A stretch of 64,000 nucleotides of DNA from Bretschneidera sinensis. Its lineage: Eukaryota; Streptophyta; Magnoliopsida; Brassicales; Akaniaceae. Shown in pieces: positions 35,788 to 48,799 of this stretch; the stretch's first letter is position 1; each line of letters starts with the position of its first letter. The DNA lies in the NCBI GenBank assembly GCA_023935145.1, contig CM043700.1, positions 36,635,620-36,699,619 on the forward strand. Direction: 5' to 3'. The position numbers were made by a program, and so were the translations under genes. The notes under the pieces were generated by a model. The model was not told where the DNA came from. It was given only the letters and a program-made list of their open reading frames with translations, and did not search any database.

Positions 35788-38663
35788 TGCTTAGAGGGTG
35801 GCATGGTTAACTACAAGTTGGAACTTAGTTCAAAGTCACTTCACAATCATTACTTTTAATTAATAAACTATTCCTTAATTTTCATGCATTATTATATATT
35901 TTCACTTAATGTACCAAGTGATGTGAGGCGATAAAAGTTTAGTGGTTTTGGTTTTTTGAAATTATTGTAAAAAAATTAATAAAATTATAATTTTATTGAT
36001 TGACATAAATAAAAAATTATCAAATTATGTTAGGTCATTGCTTTTTTACTTTTGTTTGTTTTATTTATTTAAGAGTTGTTTCCGAATTGCTTTAGACCAT
36101 CAATTTTGAAAGTTTGTTGAATACAACCTTATTCATAATATGTACTTTTTAAATAAAAATGACACAATTACGTGGTTATTGTCATATACAAGAGTCAACC
36201 ATGCATGATATATTAATGGAGTAATTCTCAAGGTGAAGTATTTATTCTTGAGAAAAAATTAGACAATTTGCTTTGTTTATATATTTTGTGTTAAAATATG
36301 TAATTTAATAATAAATTTATATTTTTATGATAAAATTAAAAATATTGATAATAAAAAAATTCATCATTAAAAATATATGTTTTACTTTATTAATATATTT
36401 TTACTATACGAGACAAATTGCCTTTGTTGCAAACGAACCAGAGTAATCATCAATTTTAAATTTTGTATAGTGCGCGCGCTTACTATTAGTGTCATCTCCT
36501 TTTTTTATTTTTTTTAAAAAAAAAGAACAATTTAGAATTGAGAGCAAGTAACACTACTTTAAATCAGTTGTGTTCATACATATTATATTTGTTTGATTCT
36601 TGCAGCGTGGGAGCCCCTCATGTTAGGAATGGTAATAAGCGATAGTTAATCCAAAAAATCGATCTACTCAATTCGATTGAATGATTTTTTTTCTTCCTTT
36701 TGGTAGGTTGGGGGTGATCCGAGGATATGGATGCAAAAGTTATCAATGGCGGTGAGATTGAATGGATTGTGGATACAACATTTCATTTATCCGTCATTTA
36801 TTTATTAATATGTAATATTAATTATTTTTTTAATTAATTTGCTTATTTACAATTAAATTTATAATATTTATGTTTAAGATGTTTTTCATATTTATATTTT
36901 TTTTGTTGTATTATGAATATTTGTTGAAGACTTTTGTATATGTAGAATGATTTATGTTGAACTTGATGATGATGGTTTATGGTTTGTTGATTTTATTTAG
37001 AAAATTTAATAAAATGCGTAGGTCAAAAAAAGTTTTTATTGTTAAAAAACAACACAAATTTTTTTTTACGATAATATGATTATATACACAGGTTTATATT
37101 TGAAAAACTGGTTTTAAAAACCTTGAAGAGAGAAAAAATATACGAGTAAAAATGGATGGATGCAGTTAACCCTCTCGGCCACAATAGCTGATAGTTACAT
37201 CAATAATCATCACTCGATCTAGTTGATAGACAGAAATAAATAATTTTTCTATGAAATAATATAAATACAGATAAAAATATAATTGTTATCAGCCGAATCT
37301 ATTATCATCCCTAACTAATGTTGAACTTTAACTTTTAATTTAAAATGTTGTAGGAACACCTTGAGAAAACAGGTTCAATTTGAATTTAGTGATGCGCTTT
37401 TTTTTATAATCCGGAATTTAGTGATGCTTGTTTCGTAGTAAAATACAAAAATTGAATATTTTTTTTTTGGATAGGTAAGCTTAACCTAACAATCACATTG
37501 GTTTTTTTTCTCTTCCAAGCGTTTGGAGTATTCATACATCGTTATTGTACATGCTACATACATCGTATAGTACCCAAAAGAGCATCCTTTTGTCTTGGTT
37601 GTCGTGGGATGCTAACGCAACGTTCGAGGGGCAGTGGGGGCGGGTCCCTTACAGATACAAGTGCAATCATCTAAATTCAATAGTCAGAAAAACAAAAAGC
37701 AAAAGCACCCAACTTTATCTATTCCCATGGGCGAAGATCTGCCTTTGCATTTACCATCTTATGCACACACCCTCTCTCAATTTGATTGTGATTTCTCGAA
37801 TCTTTCGTTTTCCTTCTTTCTTTCCCTCTCTTCCCTTTTCTTTTCTCCCCGTTCAATCAGAAAATATACTGTCAGTATCTCCAAGTTTTAAGATCATGAT
37901 CATCGAGAACTAACGCATCCCCAGTTCACTCACTTTTCAAAAAATCAAAATTCTATGCTCCCTTTCCCCCAATATTTCCCCCTTTTTTTTTAATTTGCAT
38001 CATTACCATTTAACTTCAATTTATATAAAACATAATTTGGAGAATAAAAAAGGGAGACAAAGGGCAATAATTGGTAATACAAGCTAGTCAACTGCATCTA
38101 CAATACCCGTAAGGAATAGCTATATACAGATAAATTTTTGTTATATACATAGATTATTTTAATTTCTGTCCATTTTTTTTATCTTCTAATGTATTCAAAG
38201 ACAATTTTTTCTTTAAATTAACAACACCCTTTTTTTAATTTTTTTATCTGAAAAATAATCTAATTGATTGTCAAAAAGTTTAGAGAATCGTGCACTCCAA
38301 TAAAAACTTTTAAATTTATCATTCATTTATAACAGATGATTAATCGATTAATAACGAAAGACGACGCGTGTAAAATTTAGATTAATAAATTACTATTTTA
38401 ACATTAATAAAAATCATTTAGTAAATGTACGGAGTTAGTGAAAATTTTTAATTGATTGTTGGAGGATATGGTAACTGGTGTTCCTGTTCCCTATCTTTGC
38501 TCTAGAGAAACTGTATCTGTTTGGCGTTTCTATGAATATACTAAATTTGGCAATTAGAAATGGTGTAGATTAAAATCTTAGAAAATCACCCAATTATAGT
38601 AAAAACAAACAAAAATTGTGTAATAATTTTGTTCTGTAGCATATCCATATAATGAAAAACAAA

Positions 38664-40040
38664 TTACATAATCAAGCCATTAGCAATGGCACGATTTTTA
38701 CCAAAATGGGTAGTTTCATAAACCGGAAGTTCTTGACAGTACCTATCGTTACCAATAACTGCGAGATGATCAAGCTCAAATAAATCCGAGCTCGAATAAC
38801 TTGCTGCATCATCATCTTCATCTTCATCTTCATATCCATAGTCATCGCGAACAGAATTTTTCATAATCGTATCATTCTTCTTTTGATTTTGATGATAATC
38901 TTTCAAAATCTCTCTCGCCATTTGCTCTACTCGCTTCTTCTCCATCACTTGAAACTTAAGCTCTTCCTCCTGCTTTCTCGAAGGTGATTTCCCTATTTTC
39001 CATGCAGTTGGCACCGAGACAGACATTAAACCAAGACCATCTTCTTCTTCTTTGTGTAAGGATTTATGCCCGCAAGGTCTGCAATCTTCATCAACAATTA
39101 CGTTATCAGGGTGAAATCTGACCGTCCTTTTTACCCCATTGCTTAGTTTTCCCCTTGTACCAGGCGAGTTCTTGCTGAGGCAAGACCTTGAAAAAGAAGA
39201 AGCAGAGGAGCACATAGAGACTTGACCTGATTTCGCTTGTCTCTCGTCGAAAGCCTCATCATCACAGCTCGCGATCGAAGATGAATTCTTCGACGGTTTC
39301 TTGGTGTTCCCAGTTGTGAAAAGAGAATTGATGAAGCTCGCCAGGCGGCCTCCCGGTGAAATCGGTTGCTTCACCTTCTTGAGGTGGTTGTAAATTTTCG
39401 TGGCTTTTGATTTTGATTTGATGAGACCCTCTTCGTGTTTTTGAGAGTGGTTTGTAACAGAACCGTAGCGATAATCGTCGAGCAACTCTCTCTGTTGATA
39501 AAACAGATTGTTCTCTGTTTTGTCTGAGCGAGCCGAGACGCTGGTCCTTACCGGCTTAGGCCTCGGCGGTGCGAAGCACGAGGATGATTTGGATCTCGTA
39601 TTGTAGATGGATTCTGTGTCGGAGGATGAGAACCCACCAGAACTTGAATCCGATAAGCTCGAAGTGGAGCTAAAAAAGAGAGCATCGTGGTCATGATGCG
39701 ATTTTCTCTCGGATACTGTGAACAACTGTCTTTTTTGTTGTTGTGCGGTGGATTTTTCGCTTACCTTCTTGTCCATCCATTTCTCGATCAAGCAAGTTCG
39801 GCGATGAATTGAGATCTCTTCTTTTTCTTCTGCTTCTTTTAGAAATCTGTTGCTCTTTGCACTGCTTTTGCTCTGTTTCTTTTGCATTGTTGTATCTCTG
39901 TAGAATCTCAAATCTTCGTGGTTTTTGTCACCGTCATCGATTGAACGGTAGATTTCATCGAGAAGAGTTGAAGAGAAAGATGGGATTTTCTTTTCTTGCC
40001 TGTATCTATCTTCTCTCTGCGTTTTCTCCCAACTGGACAT
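38664..40040 (-). CDS. BIG GRAIN 1-like protein
   Basis: A single-exon frame of 458 codons from an ATG at 40040. The N-terminus has PSFSSTLLDEIYRSID (residues 20-35), the hallmark of BIG GRAIN 1-like proteins. The middle is Ser/Lys-rich and disordered, with KVKQPISPGGRLASFINSLF near residue 225. The C-terminus has ELPVYETTHFGKNRAIANGL, also conserved in the family. BG1 of rice is a plasma-membrane-associated positive regulator of auxin response and transport. There are no membrane spans or enzyme motifs. The absence of introns fits the family. A GA microsatellite (40287-40305) sits in the probable 5' leader. Confidence 0.88.
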   Translation of the reverse strand: MSSWEKTQREDRYRQEKKIPSFSSTLLDEIYRSIDDGDKNHEDLRFYRDTTMQKKQSKSSAKSNRFLKEAEEKEEISIHRRTCLIEKWMDKKVSEKSTAQQQKRQLFTVSERKSHHDHDALFFSSTSSLSDSSSGGFSSSDTESIYNTRSKSSSCFAPPRPKPVRTSVSARSDKTENNLFYQQRELLDDYRYGSVTNHSQKHEEGLIKSKSKATKIYNHLKKVKQPISPGGRLASFINSLFTTGNTKKPSKNSSSIASCDDEAFDERQAKSGQVSMCSSASSFSRSCLSKNSPGTRGKLSNGVKRTVRFHPDNVIVDEDCRPCGHKSLHKEEEDGLGLMSVSVPTAWKIGKSPSRKQEEELKFQVMEKKRVEQMAREILKDYHQNQKKNDTIMKNSVRDDYGYEDEDEDDDAASYSSSDLFELDHLAVIGNDRYCQELPVYETTHFGKNRAIANGLIM

Positions 40041-40286
40041 GATTTCTATGTGGAAAAGTTAATTTACAAAAAAAAAATGTGTAAAGAAACAAAATGAAGA
40101 GCAAACTAGAAGAGAAGGTTTCACAGATTGTTTCTCTTCTTTTTTGTCTGTTAAGAGAGGATCAAAAGCTGCAACAGAGAAGAGGAATAGAAGATGATCA
40201 AATTATTTGAAAAGAACTTCAATAGAAACTCTTTGGTAAATGAGAAAATAAAATGAAGAAACAGTAGTAATTGATTCTTTTCTACA

Positions 40287-40305
40287 GAGAGAGAGAGAGA
40301 GAGTA
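40287..40305. repeat. GA microsatellite upstream of the BIG GRAIN 1-like gene
   Basis: A GAGAGAGAGAGAGAGAG run, 250 bp before the start codon on the coding strand (where it reads CT). CT-rich leaders are frequent in plant 5' UTRs. Confidence 0.7.
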
Positions 40306-40802
40306 ATGAGAACAAATTGGCACGCCTTGAAGATGAAGGGACGGGAACAGAAGCAAGGGGGCTTACAAAGGGCCTTCACGCGCGTGCATGTCTATCCCAG
40401 TTGGAGCCTATGCCAGTTTGGCATTTGATGACCTGGCACTTTTTTCAACTTCTTTATTCCCAAATTGCCTTTTGTTTCTTGTAAATTGACATCGTATCCC
40501 TTTCATATCCACTCTCAAAATTGAAATTTGAGCCGTTGATCAATATTTTGAGTGATGAGGTGATTATAGTGTACGGGATCAGAACAGAACAGTGATATGG
40601 TAGTGGGTCCAAAATGTTGGCGTGGGATTCAAATTTGATACTCTAATTAGTAATTTTGGGTGCCACACCAATAGTTTAGCTAAATTAATTAATGTGGCTT
40701 ACTGCTTTTGGAAAAAAAGCTGGAGAGACAATTTGGATGTGAATTGTGAACAAGTGAACTGAATACGGCTGAATTATTAATTTAAATTTTTGAGTGAAAT
40801 AG

Positions 40803-41575
40803 AAATATGGATTAATTACGATTCTACATGATATGATAGGTCACAATTTTTTTTTGATAATATATTGTTTAGATAAGCTATTAAAGTCGATTTAAAAACA
40901 AAATCTTAAATGGTTAAAAGGTAAAAAAAAAAATTGATTATAAATTGACTTTAATTATTTGCTAAATATGATTTCTTGATTGGTTCGGGTTTAAATTCAT
41001 TAGAAACTTTATTAGTAATCTTTAAAAAATTTATCGGTAATGTTAATATTTGGGTCTCGTACATATACTAATATTATCAATAAAGCTTATCAAGATTACC
41101 AGTTAAGTTTTCAACTAAGTCAACCAATATTTTTTTCCAAACAACACCTATACATAGCTATTAATTATTTTATTTTGATTGTTTCCAACAAAAAAAAAAG
41201 ATTTTGTCTTCTATTTATAAATATATTATTAAAATATGGAATAATTACGATTCTACATGATATGATACGTCACAATTTTTTTTTTGTAATGCTATGTGGC
41301 CTTGTTTGGGGAAATAATTAAAGTCAATTTAAAAGCAAAACTTAAATTGGTTAAAGACAAAAAATTTGACTATAAATTGATTTTAATCACATACTTTACA
41401 ACACATATACATAGCTATTAATAATTTTTATTATGATTGTTTCCAAATAAAAAGATTTTGTCTTATATTAAAAAATATTTTAATAGCTATTAATTTTTTT
41501 ATTATGATTGTTTCCAAATAAAAAGATTTTGTCTTCTATTAACAAATGTGTTATTAAAATATTTTCTTTGGAAAC
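40803..41575. repeat. Interspersed direct repeats
   Basis: Copy 1 at 40803-40960 and copy 2 at 41232-41389 share TACGATTCTACATGATATGA, TCACAATTTTTTTTT and TATAAATTGA. A second motif, TAGCTATTAA then TTATGATTGTTTCCAA then AAGATTTTGTCTT, recurs at about 41155, 41412 and 41482. Confidence 0.8.
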
Positions 41576-44500
41576 AAAATTTAGCATTAGTATTTTATTT
41601 TATACAAATATCATTATATGTTCATTGCGGTCTTTGGTAATTCAATCTCTCTCAAATGAGAGGAGGTTTTGAAGTTTTGAGGCGATTATTTAAATTAATA
41701 ACTTTTTAACATTTAAGGGAGGGTTGTCATGAAATGATGAATTAGATCATTATTATGGATAGTTGTGGGTAATTTGAGTTAGGATCTTTTCATCTTATAA
41801 CATTGTAATAATTTTTTTAAATTATAAAAAATACTAATATGTTCATTCAAAATATTCACAAACTCCATTATGAACGAGAAAAATTGTTGTATGCAGAGTG
41901 GATGAGAATTGAAACAGATTTAAGTTTATAGTTGAAAATAAAAGAAAACATTGCATACTTCATTTAAATGTAAGATGTTTTAATACATAAACAGTTGATA
42001 TTATGATTTTAAAATACGTGCATTTAAGCCACTATGTTCATGGCTCGAAAACACTGATTTATACTAATTAAGTTAGCGGTAATTAACCATTTAGCATGTT
42101 GGTGCATCCTGGAATTACATAGAACAGAAATTGTAGATTTTTTTTTTTGTGTGGTCAAAACAGAAATTATAGCATTACAGATTCAGATTAAATACTGCAC
42201 GTTTCGTACTTGAAGCTCATGGGGCCAATTAGATCTTTTGAATTTCAAAGTGGTACAAGCTCTAATACCAAAAATCAGAAATGACAGTTAAAAAGTGAAA
42301 AAAAAAAAGCATAGATGAAAAATGGCTTTAATCATGTGAAACTAGTCTTTAACCATTGGTAATTAATCCAAGGAGCCTTTTAAAATTGGCCTTTTATCAT
42401 GAATAATTAATTAACCGAGGAGCCTCTGCCTAGCTCTTTCAATCGGATACATATTTCATTTGAGCTGGATCTGTAATTATTAACGGTCCTAATTCTTGGT
42501 TAAGTTTGGATGCTTTGCTGCAGCCAATATGGTCAAAGAATGGAAAAATTCTTGGCTGAGTTTTGTTTCGAATGAAAATTTGATTGATAATTTTTATAAA
42601 TTTTACTAATAATAATAATAATATAAAATTTTTTATTTGGAATCGGTGTGGTAAAGAATTTTTAAAAGAATGTTTCACTCCAGTGCAAGGAAGAAAGCAT
42701 ATTGCTCTTTAGTCTTTGCCTAGCTAGTGATCAAGTGGAGTAGTTTCTCAAAATCTCTATAGGGCATGTAAGGAAGAAAGCAGCAGCAATGCAGCATCAT
42801 TAAGTTGACTGAAAAGGATGCCTTAATATCTGACAAACCCCACAATTGCCTCAAAGACTACAGGGTCACACAATGAATCTCTGCCTCCATCATCCTCATC
42901 AATATCACATGTTTTCCATTTTTGACTTCTTCATGTTTATCTATCTCAAGACACAACATTTACACGCCCCGTTTCTTGTTAGATTAATGGAGGGGTACGT
43001 GACGCAGAAAGATTACTGACCTGGTCTCTTTGATCAATTGGTTTCAATGTTATCTTAATTACTGTATTATTAATCCATTTTGAGTTTTAGACAATGATCT
43101 TGTCTACTTTCAAGGTATGATGCTTGCAGATCTATGGGTGAGATTAAATATTAAGTAGTGTCTTGCTAATTAACAAGTAATCATACGGTCAGAATTGGAG
43201 CCCATATGACCCATGTGCATTTAGTCAAGAGATACTGTGCAAAGGCAATTTCGTTGAACTTGAATTGCATAATTGAGGACATTATTCTGCCTTTCTGGTG
43301 AGACCCCCGAGTTCTTAATTGGGTCCTATACATTTCTCTCCCCAAGAATCCTTCGGGGAAAATGGTCATTGTATGATTTGTATAGAGAAAATCTCCAACA
43401 TCGTGTATGTGTAAATGTATATACTCCTAATGTAAATAATATTAGGAATTTTTAATCTTAATAGGAAACTTTAATCCTATTAAAACACTATGATATATCC
43501 TAGTCTTATTAGGACACTATTCAGTAAACATCCTATAAATATACAGTCAATAAACACAAAACACATATTGCTTTATCAGTTTCTTCATGGTATCAGAATG
43601 GTATCAGAGCAGTAAAAAGATCCTAAACCCTAAAACACTACTCTCTCTCTCTCTCACTCTTTAAACCCTAAAAACCATGGAAACCGCTACTCCCTTGTCG
43701 TTTTCCTCCCCAGAAATCAATCTTATTGCCGTCAACAGCAGCACTGTTCCTCCAACTCACGTTGACATCAGCATGCCTCTACTTCATCCTAGCCTCAATG
43801 TCACGCATGATCCACCAGCACTTCATCACAGCATCCTCTCTCTCCTAGCAACTTCACGCCTCAGCACACACCAATGTGCTTACACTCCCTAGTCCACCCT
43901 CTAACACATCCCCAAACCCTTATTATATCTCTTTCCACGTCGGCCTACACCATGACAAACCTCATCCAGCCAGTCCCCACATTAGTCCAAACACATTAAT
44001 AAACCCCACCATCCCTTTGTCCTTTCCCCACACACCCTCTGTTATTTCATATCAAACTACAAATGCCATTGTACAACCTTTAAATTATACCAATAATTTT
44101 CCTACCACACAGCATGCTGCATCACCTACTCCCCAACAGATTGTACCCTCCCCTACTTTTTCTAATCTCCAACTTTTCTCTGCTACTAGTATTACACACT
44201 TAGTATTAAACTTGATAACAATAATTATATTCTCCGGCGTTCTCAATATCTTCTAGTCCTTATAAGCTACGACCTGCTCGGTTATGTTGATGGTACCTTC
44301 TCCTATCGCCCACAACATTATTTCTCCAGTACATGCACGTAATGACCCATCCTAGGTTGGCCACCATCGAGACGGTGTCATCACATTTTGAAAATCCTAG
44401 CACGACACATATATGCAACAATAAAAAATTTACTAACTACTAGTATTTACATTAATCCTCAACCCTTAACATGGGAGATACATCATTCAGATCTCAACTT

Positions 44501-45084
44501 AAACATTGTATACAACATAATATGCATGAATATTTATAACTTTTTTTTTTCTAATTAGTCTGAGGATGTGGATCACATAGCTTACAGATAATGAATCCGT
44601 CTGAATCTCAGCTCACTAACTATCTGTCTTGCCCGCTGCCTGAAATCATTTAACATTGAGGGATGAGCTTCACAAGCTCAATGAATTAAATTTAATAGAA
44701 GTATTTAATTTGTTTAAATAGTCTTTAATATTTAATCATTTATATATCATATAACTTGATAATAGCAGTCTACTGTCACTACACATATCATAAGACCTAT
44801 TCTCTATCAATATCATCTTCTTATTTATTTGTTCACCTTAAGACCATCAATTATATCTCATAATTTCTTCGTTATGAGGTTCATAGCATATAGTTTACCA
44901 TTTAGATAGTTCTTATCATATCATACTTCCATGTTTCTTTCTTACCATAATTGTCTCTCTATGAAACTCATTCAGCTATAAATAAATTTACAATAACAAA
45001 AAAACACTTCAGCATTTTAGTAATAAAATCAATATTTAAAATAGATTCAATGCATGAATTATTATTAAGGAACGTCTTCCTACA

Positions 45085-45275
45085 TGTCGACATGTTTTTA
45101 TCTTAGACTGGCTGTCTTCCCGGTTCTTTTTTTTTTCATTTAGACCGGTCTCCCCCCAGTTTTTTTATTTCCAGCATATACTGGCTGTCACGGTTTCATT
45201 TATTTCCAGCTATACCGATTGTCATGGTTTTTCATTTAGACCGGCCCCTCCTGGTTCTTTTATTTCATGCATATG
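45085..45275. repeat. Short degenerate tandem repeats inside the solo LTR
   Basis: Units of roughly 35-45 bp repeat ACCGG(T/C) or ACTGGCTGTC, then GGTT, then TTTTATTTC-type sequence about four or five times. Confidence 0.6.
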
Positions 45276-46167
45276 CATATGAACAATGATATAAAATATG
45301 CATATGAACAATAATATAAAAACAAGCATGTATTCAGACATTCAATTTAGCTATCCTGCTTTTTCTCAAATTATTATTTGATCAGGTTCATTAAATTCTT
45401 TTCCTCATATATCATATCAATTTATCAACCATAACTCATCAAAAATTTCATTTATCACCTTCATTATTAAATCGACTCATTATTCCGACAATATTACTTC
45501 TCATATAATAACTTTCCATATATCAATTATGCCTATCATACCCATCAAACAACTTTCATCTATAATTAAATCATAGGTTAGTAATTTATTCAAATATTAT
45601 CACTATATATTTCATATTTATCTGGATTACTTAAAGTAAATCCAACTCACCACGTAGCACTTAGAGCTACCTGTGGATCACCTTCTTGCCTTTCCTGCTC
45701 CTTTCAGCAATTTCCCCCGGTTGCTAATTGTCAACACCTGAAATAATATTTATATTAAATTTCTAATTTATTCTTCAATTCTTCCATAATTCACATCATT
45801 TGAAAATTCCCACTGTGAATTCGGGGAAATTTCATGTATGCTAAATTTCAAAAATAAACTTCATATTATTGCCTTATGTTTTTCTTAAGAGCTTCTCGTG
45901 ATTCTCTATAAAATTTTCCCGTAAACTCCTTCAAAATTTTACTCTGTTAACATTTCTTTCAGTTCCCAAGTGTTTAAAGAAAGAGAGTAATTTGAATCGT
46001 AGTTGAAGGAAAACCAAATAAGATTTGGTAAGTAATTAATAAAATAAACTAAAGTTATATATATATATATATTAACAAAACAACACTCAGCAACCAAATT
46101 CTCAAATGGTTGCCACGAATTTAACTGATGTCTTACATGCAGCAATTAAATTTCTCTTGGCAACACC

Positions 46168-46258
46168 TGTTGCCACGTTTTTTTTCTTTTTCTTTTTTTC
46201 TTTTTTCTTTTTCTTATCCTCCACGAGTTTGAGTTTTTTTTTCTTTTTCTTTTTCTTT
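46168..46258. repeat. Polypyrimidine tract (T/C-rich)
   Basis: Runs of TTTTTC repeat on the plus strand inside the right part of the solo LTR. A TA microsatellite follows at 46319-46348. Confidence 0.85.
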
Positions 46259-46317
46259 ACAAGTTGTCCATGCGTCCCTTTTTTTTAAAAGAATTGTTTT
46301 ATAAAAATTAAATTTTT

Positions 46318-46352
<35 letters not shown>

Positions 46353-46645
46353 TTAACTCTATGTCATATTTATTAAATTACTTATTTACTATTTCTTTAC
46401 GAATATGGGTATTACAATGCACCACTAATCTTAACCCTGCTTTTCAAGCTTGGCTCCGTACGGGCTAGTGCTTTCGCTCATGGCTTAATACTACCCTCAC
46501 TATTGGCATCCTACAAGACATCCATGATCTGCGTACCTCTCGAGATGTATGGTCGGCATTGGAACAATGATATCTTGATCAATCCAATGCAAATTAGTTT
46601 GACATCCGTCTGAAGCTCCACAAATATACTAAAGATGGCAAGTCT

Positions 46646-48138
46646 ATGGAACAATATCTTCGGGATCTCAAAGCCATCGCTGATGCTCTTGCTGTCATAA
46701 ATTCCCCACTCTCCACCAAAGACTTCATCTCTTATGTATTAGCAAGTTTACCTTCCGAGTATGAAAGCTTCATCACTACGGTCACCCACACCAACATCAT
46801 TCTTACCTCTGACAGATTGCGTACTAAGCTGCTCCTCCAGAAACAATGACTCAAGCATCTTCGAGTCTCCTCTCATTTTTCTGACCCTCCTACAACCTTT
46901 GCTACCTCCACCACCTTTGGAGCTTCTTGTGGTCGTGGCAGGGGTTGCTCAGGCTATTGTGGACGTGGTCGGGGTTGTAGTCGCAATTATGGTCGTGGTG
47001 ACTCTTCTCAGTATGGTACAGGTACTAACCAATCCTCTTACTTTTCTCCTATATTTTATCGATCTACTCGTACTTCCTCTTATAGTTGTGAAGGTTTATT
47101 GGGACCGCATCTTGGCGCATCCTCCACACCATGTCAAATTTGTCCCACCATTGGTCACCTTGCCTTAACTTGTCCTCATTGGTTCAATCATGCTCCTGTC
47201 TCTCATGATTTTCCAAAATCATTTGCTACAATGTCACTTGGTGAGTTTAATGCCGCTCAATGGTACCCTGATACGGCCGCCTCCACTCACATGAATCCCC
47301 AGTCAGGTATACTTACTAACCTTACCCCTTATTTTGCAAAAAAAAAAACTAAAATTTTGGTTGGTAATGGACAATTGCTTGATATTAATAATGTTGGTTC
47401 TACTTTCTTACGCACCTCCACCAAACTACTTCACCTTAAAAATGTCCTGAATGTCCCATAATTATCTCACAATTTACTTTCTGTTAAACGTTTATGTTCT
47501 GATAACAACTGTTCCACTAACTTTGATGCATCTCATGTTGTTATTAAGGACAAGTGTACGTGGAGAACTCTTCTCAAATTCTCTAGTGATGGTGACCTCT
47601 ACCCCTTTCCACTCGATTTCATCACTCTCTCTCCTCTGGCATTTGTCTTTCGTCAAATCTCTGGTGATGTTTGGCATCGTCGACTTGGTCATTTAGGTCC
47701 CCCATGTCTTTTCTCTTTTACAAACTCGCAAAAATATTTCTTTGTCTTCTAAATATTCTGGTTTTGGTTCAGAGTGTCAGTTAGGCTAGTCTAAGTATTT
47801 ACCTTTTGATTCTGTTAAGCATTGCACTGACCAACATTTGGCTTTAATACATTCTGATGTTTGACAATCTTTTATTTTTTTCAAATTTGGGTTATCGATA
47901 TTATGTTATTTTTGTGGATGATTTTTCTCGTTATTCTTGGATTTTTCCTATGCGTAAAAAATCTGAAGTCTTTCAACACTTTTGTTCCTTTAAAGCTCTT
48001 GTTGGAAATCAATTTTCAACAAAAATAAAAAGTTTTCAAAGTGATGGTGGTAAAGAATTTGATCAAACGCATTTCAAACAATTTTTTGCTCAACACGGTA
48101 TTACTGTTTGCATGTCTTGCTCGGACACTTCTCAATAA
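46646..48138 (+). pseudogene. Copia gag-protease-integrase remnant
   Basis: Coding pieces lie in changing frames: gag SMEQYLRDLKAIADALAVIN (46646), protease WYPDTAASTHMNPQSG (47260), GDVWHRRLGHLG (47666) and integrase YYVIFVDDFSRYSWIF (47899). A stop replaces a Gln just after CSDTSQ (48136-48138). At least three frame changes or stops leave no intact enzyme. Confidence 0.8.
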
Positions 48139-48252
48139 AATGGTGTCACTGAGCATAAGCATAGACACATTAGTGAAATGGTACGCACCCTCTTAATTCA
48201 CTCATCACTTCCTGAGTCTTTTTAGGTCGATGCTACATGCACTACACTTTAT

Positions 48253-48301
48253 GGGTACTCACATCTCCCTCTTAGTCTTCTTAACAAGCAGGCGTCATGG
48301 T
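48253..48301 (+). repeat. 49-bp direct repeat, copy 1
   Basis: GGGTACTCAC...CGTCATGGT matches 50457-50505 at 40 of 49 positions without gaps. It is the last recognisable copia integrase coding. Confidence 0.7.
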
Positions 48302-48799
48302 ATTTATTTTCAGTTTTTAAAAATTAAAATCAGTTTTTACAAATTTATTTTCATGTTTAGCAAATAGTTTTTAAAAGTAATTTTTTAAAACAATTAATTT
48401 TTTTTTGAAATCTTAAATTAATATTTTTTGATATAATTTTCAAAAAAAATCCCTAAAATCAATGTTCATTTCTATGTTTCATTCTTTCTCCATGGTATAT
48501 ATAAAATATTAAAATTTTGAAAATAAAATAATATTATTTATTTTTAAGTATTTAGTAACTATGAGAAATAAAATTATTATAAATTTTAAATTTAAACTAA
48601 AAACTAAAAATAATTACAAGGTGTATCAAAACGGTTTTCAAAATAAGATTATCTAAACAACATTTCACTGTTTTCTGTTTTGGAAACAGTTTTTGAGTTA
48701 CAGCTATCCAAACATGTTTTCTTTAGAAAATTGTTTTCAGTTTTCGTTTTCGAAAACTGAAAACAGAAAACTGTTACTCAAACATACATGGGTTTTCAT

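Larger units (their letters stand above)
33311..38663. other. Long AT-rich intergenic region
   Basis: No gene was recognised. Open frames near 35.0 kb and 37.5-37.9 kb are short and lack family resemblance. It contains a TA microsatellite (35757-35780) and a SINE-like copy near 34.0 kb. The part nearest 33311 should hold the kinase promoter. Confidence 0.5.
40041..43430. other. Repeat-rich intergenic region
   Basis: No gene was found. It includes the probable promoter of the BIG GRAIN 1-like gene near its left end and a set of direct repeats at 40803-41575. Confidence 0.5.
44338..46416. mobile_element. 2.08-kb solo LTR inserted in copia gag
   Basis: The flanks ATGCA (44333-44337) and ATGCA (46417-46421) are a 5-bp target duplication. 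The insert starts CGTAATGACCC, with a C where an LTR would have T, and ends GGGTATTACA, giving the inverted ends GTAAT..ACCC / GGGT.ATTAC usual for some plant gypsy LTRs. No coding sequence or primer site occurs inside. Removing the insert makes the gag frame continuous (ACA TGC ACC ACT AAT), which confirms the junctions. Confidence 0.85.
43431..48301 (+). mobile_element. Second copia element, 3'-truncated and decayed
   Basis: A doubled primer-site-like sequence (TGGTATCAGAATGGTATCAG then AGC, 43588-43610) is followed by a gag start near 43677 (METATPLSFSSPEINLI). After a solo-LTR interruption (44338-46416) gag continues with FQAWLRT and SMEQYLRDLKAIADAL. A protease site DTAASTHM follows at 47269, then pre-integrase VWHRRLGHLG and an integrase core with VDDFSRYSWIF and SDGGKEFDQ. 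It stops at about 48300, and no RT or 3' LTR is present. The gag and protease type resembles the Retrofit (Ale/Ivana-like) lineages. The left LTR is probably short and ends at 43587; its start near 43431 is a guess. Confidence 0.75.

Noticed and set aside
37545..37913. Two overlapping plus-strand frames of 85 and 122 codons
   Set aside because: Low complexity, no family resemblance, no splice or promoter context; kept as intergenic.
43677..44256. Host gene beginning METATPLSFS
   Set aside because: Directly follows a retrotransposon primer site and runs into copia gag once the solo LTR is removed.
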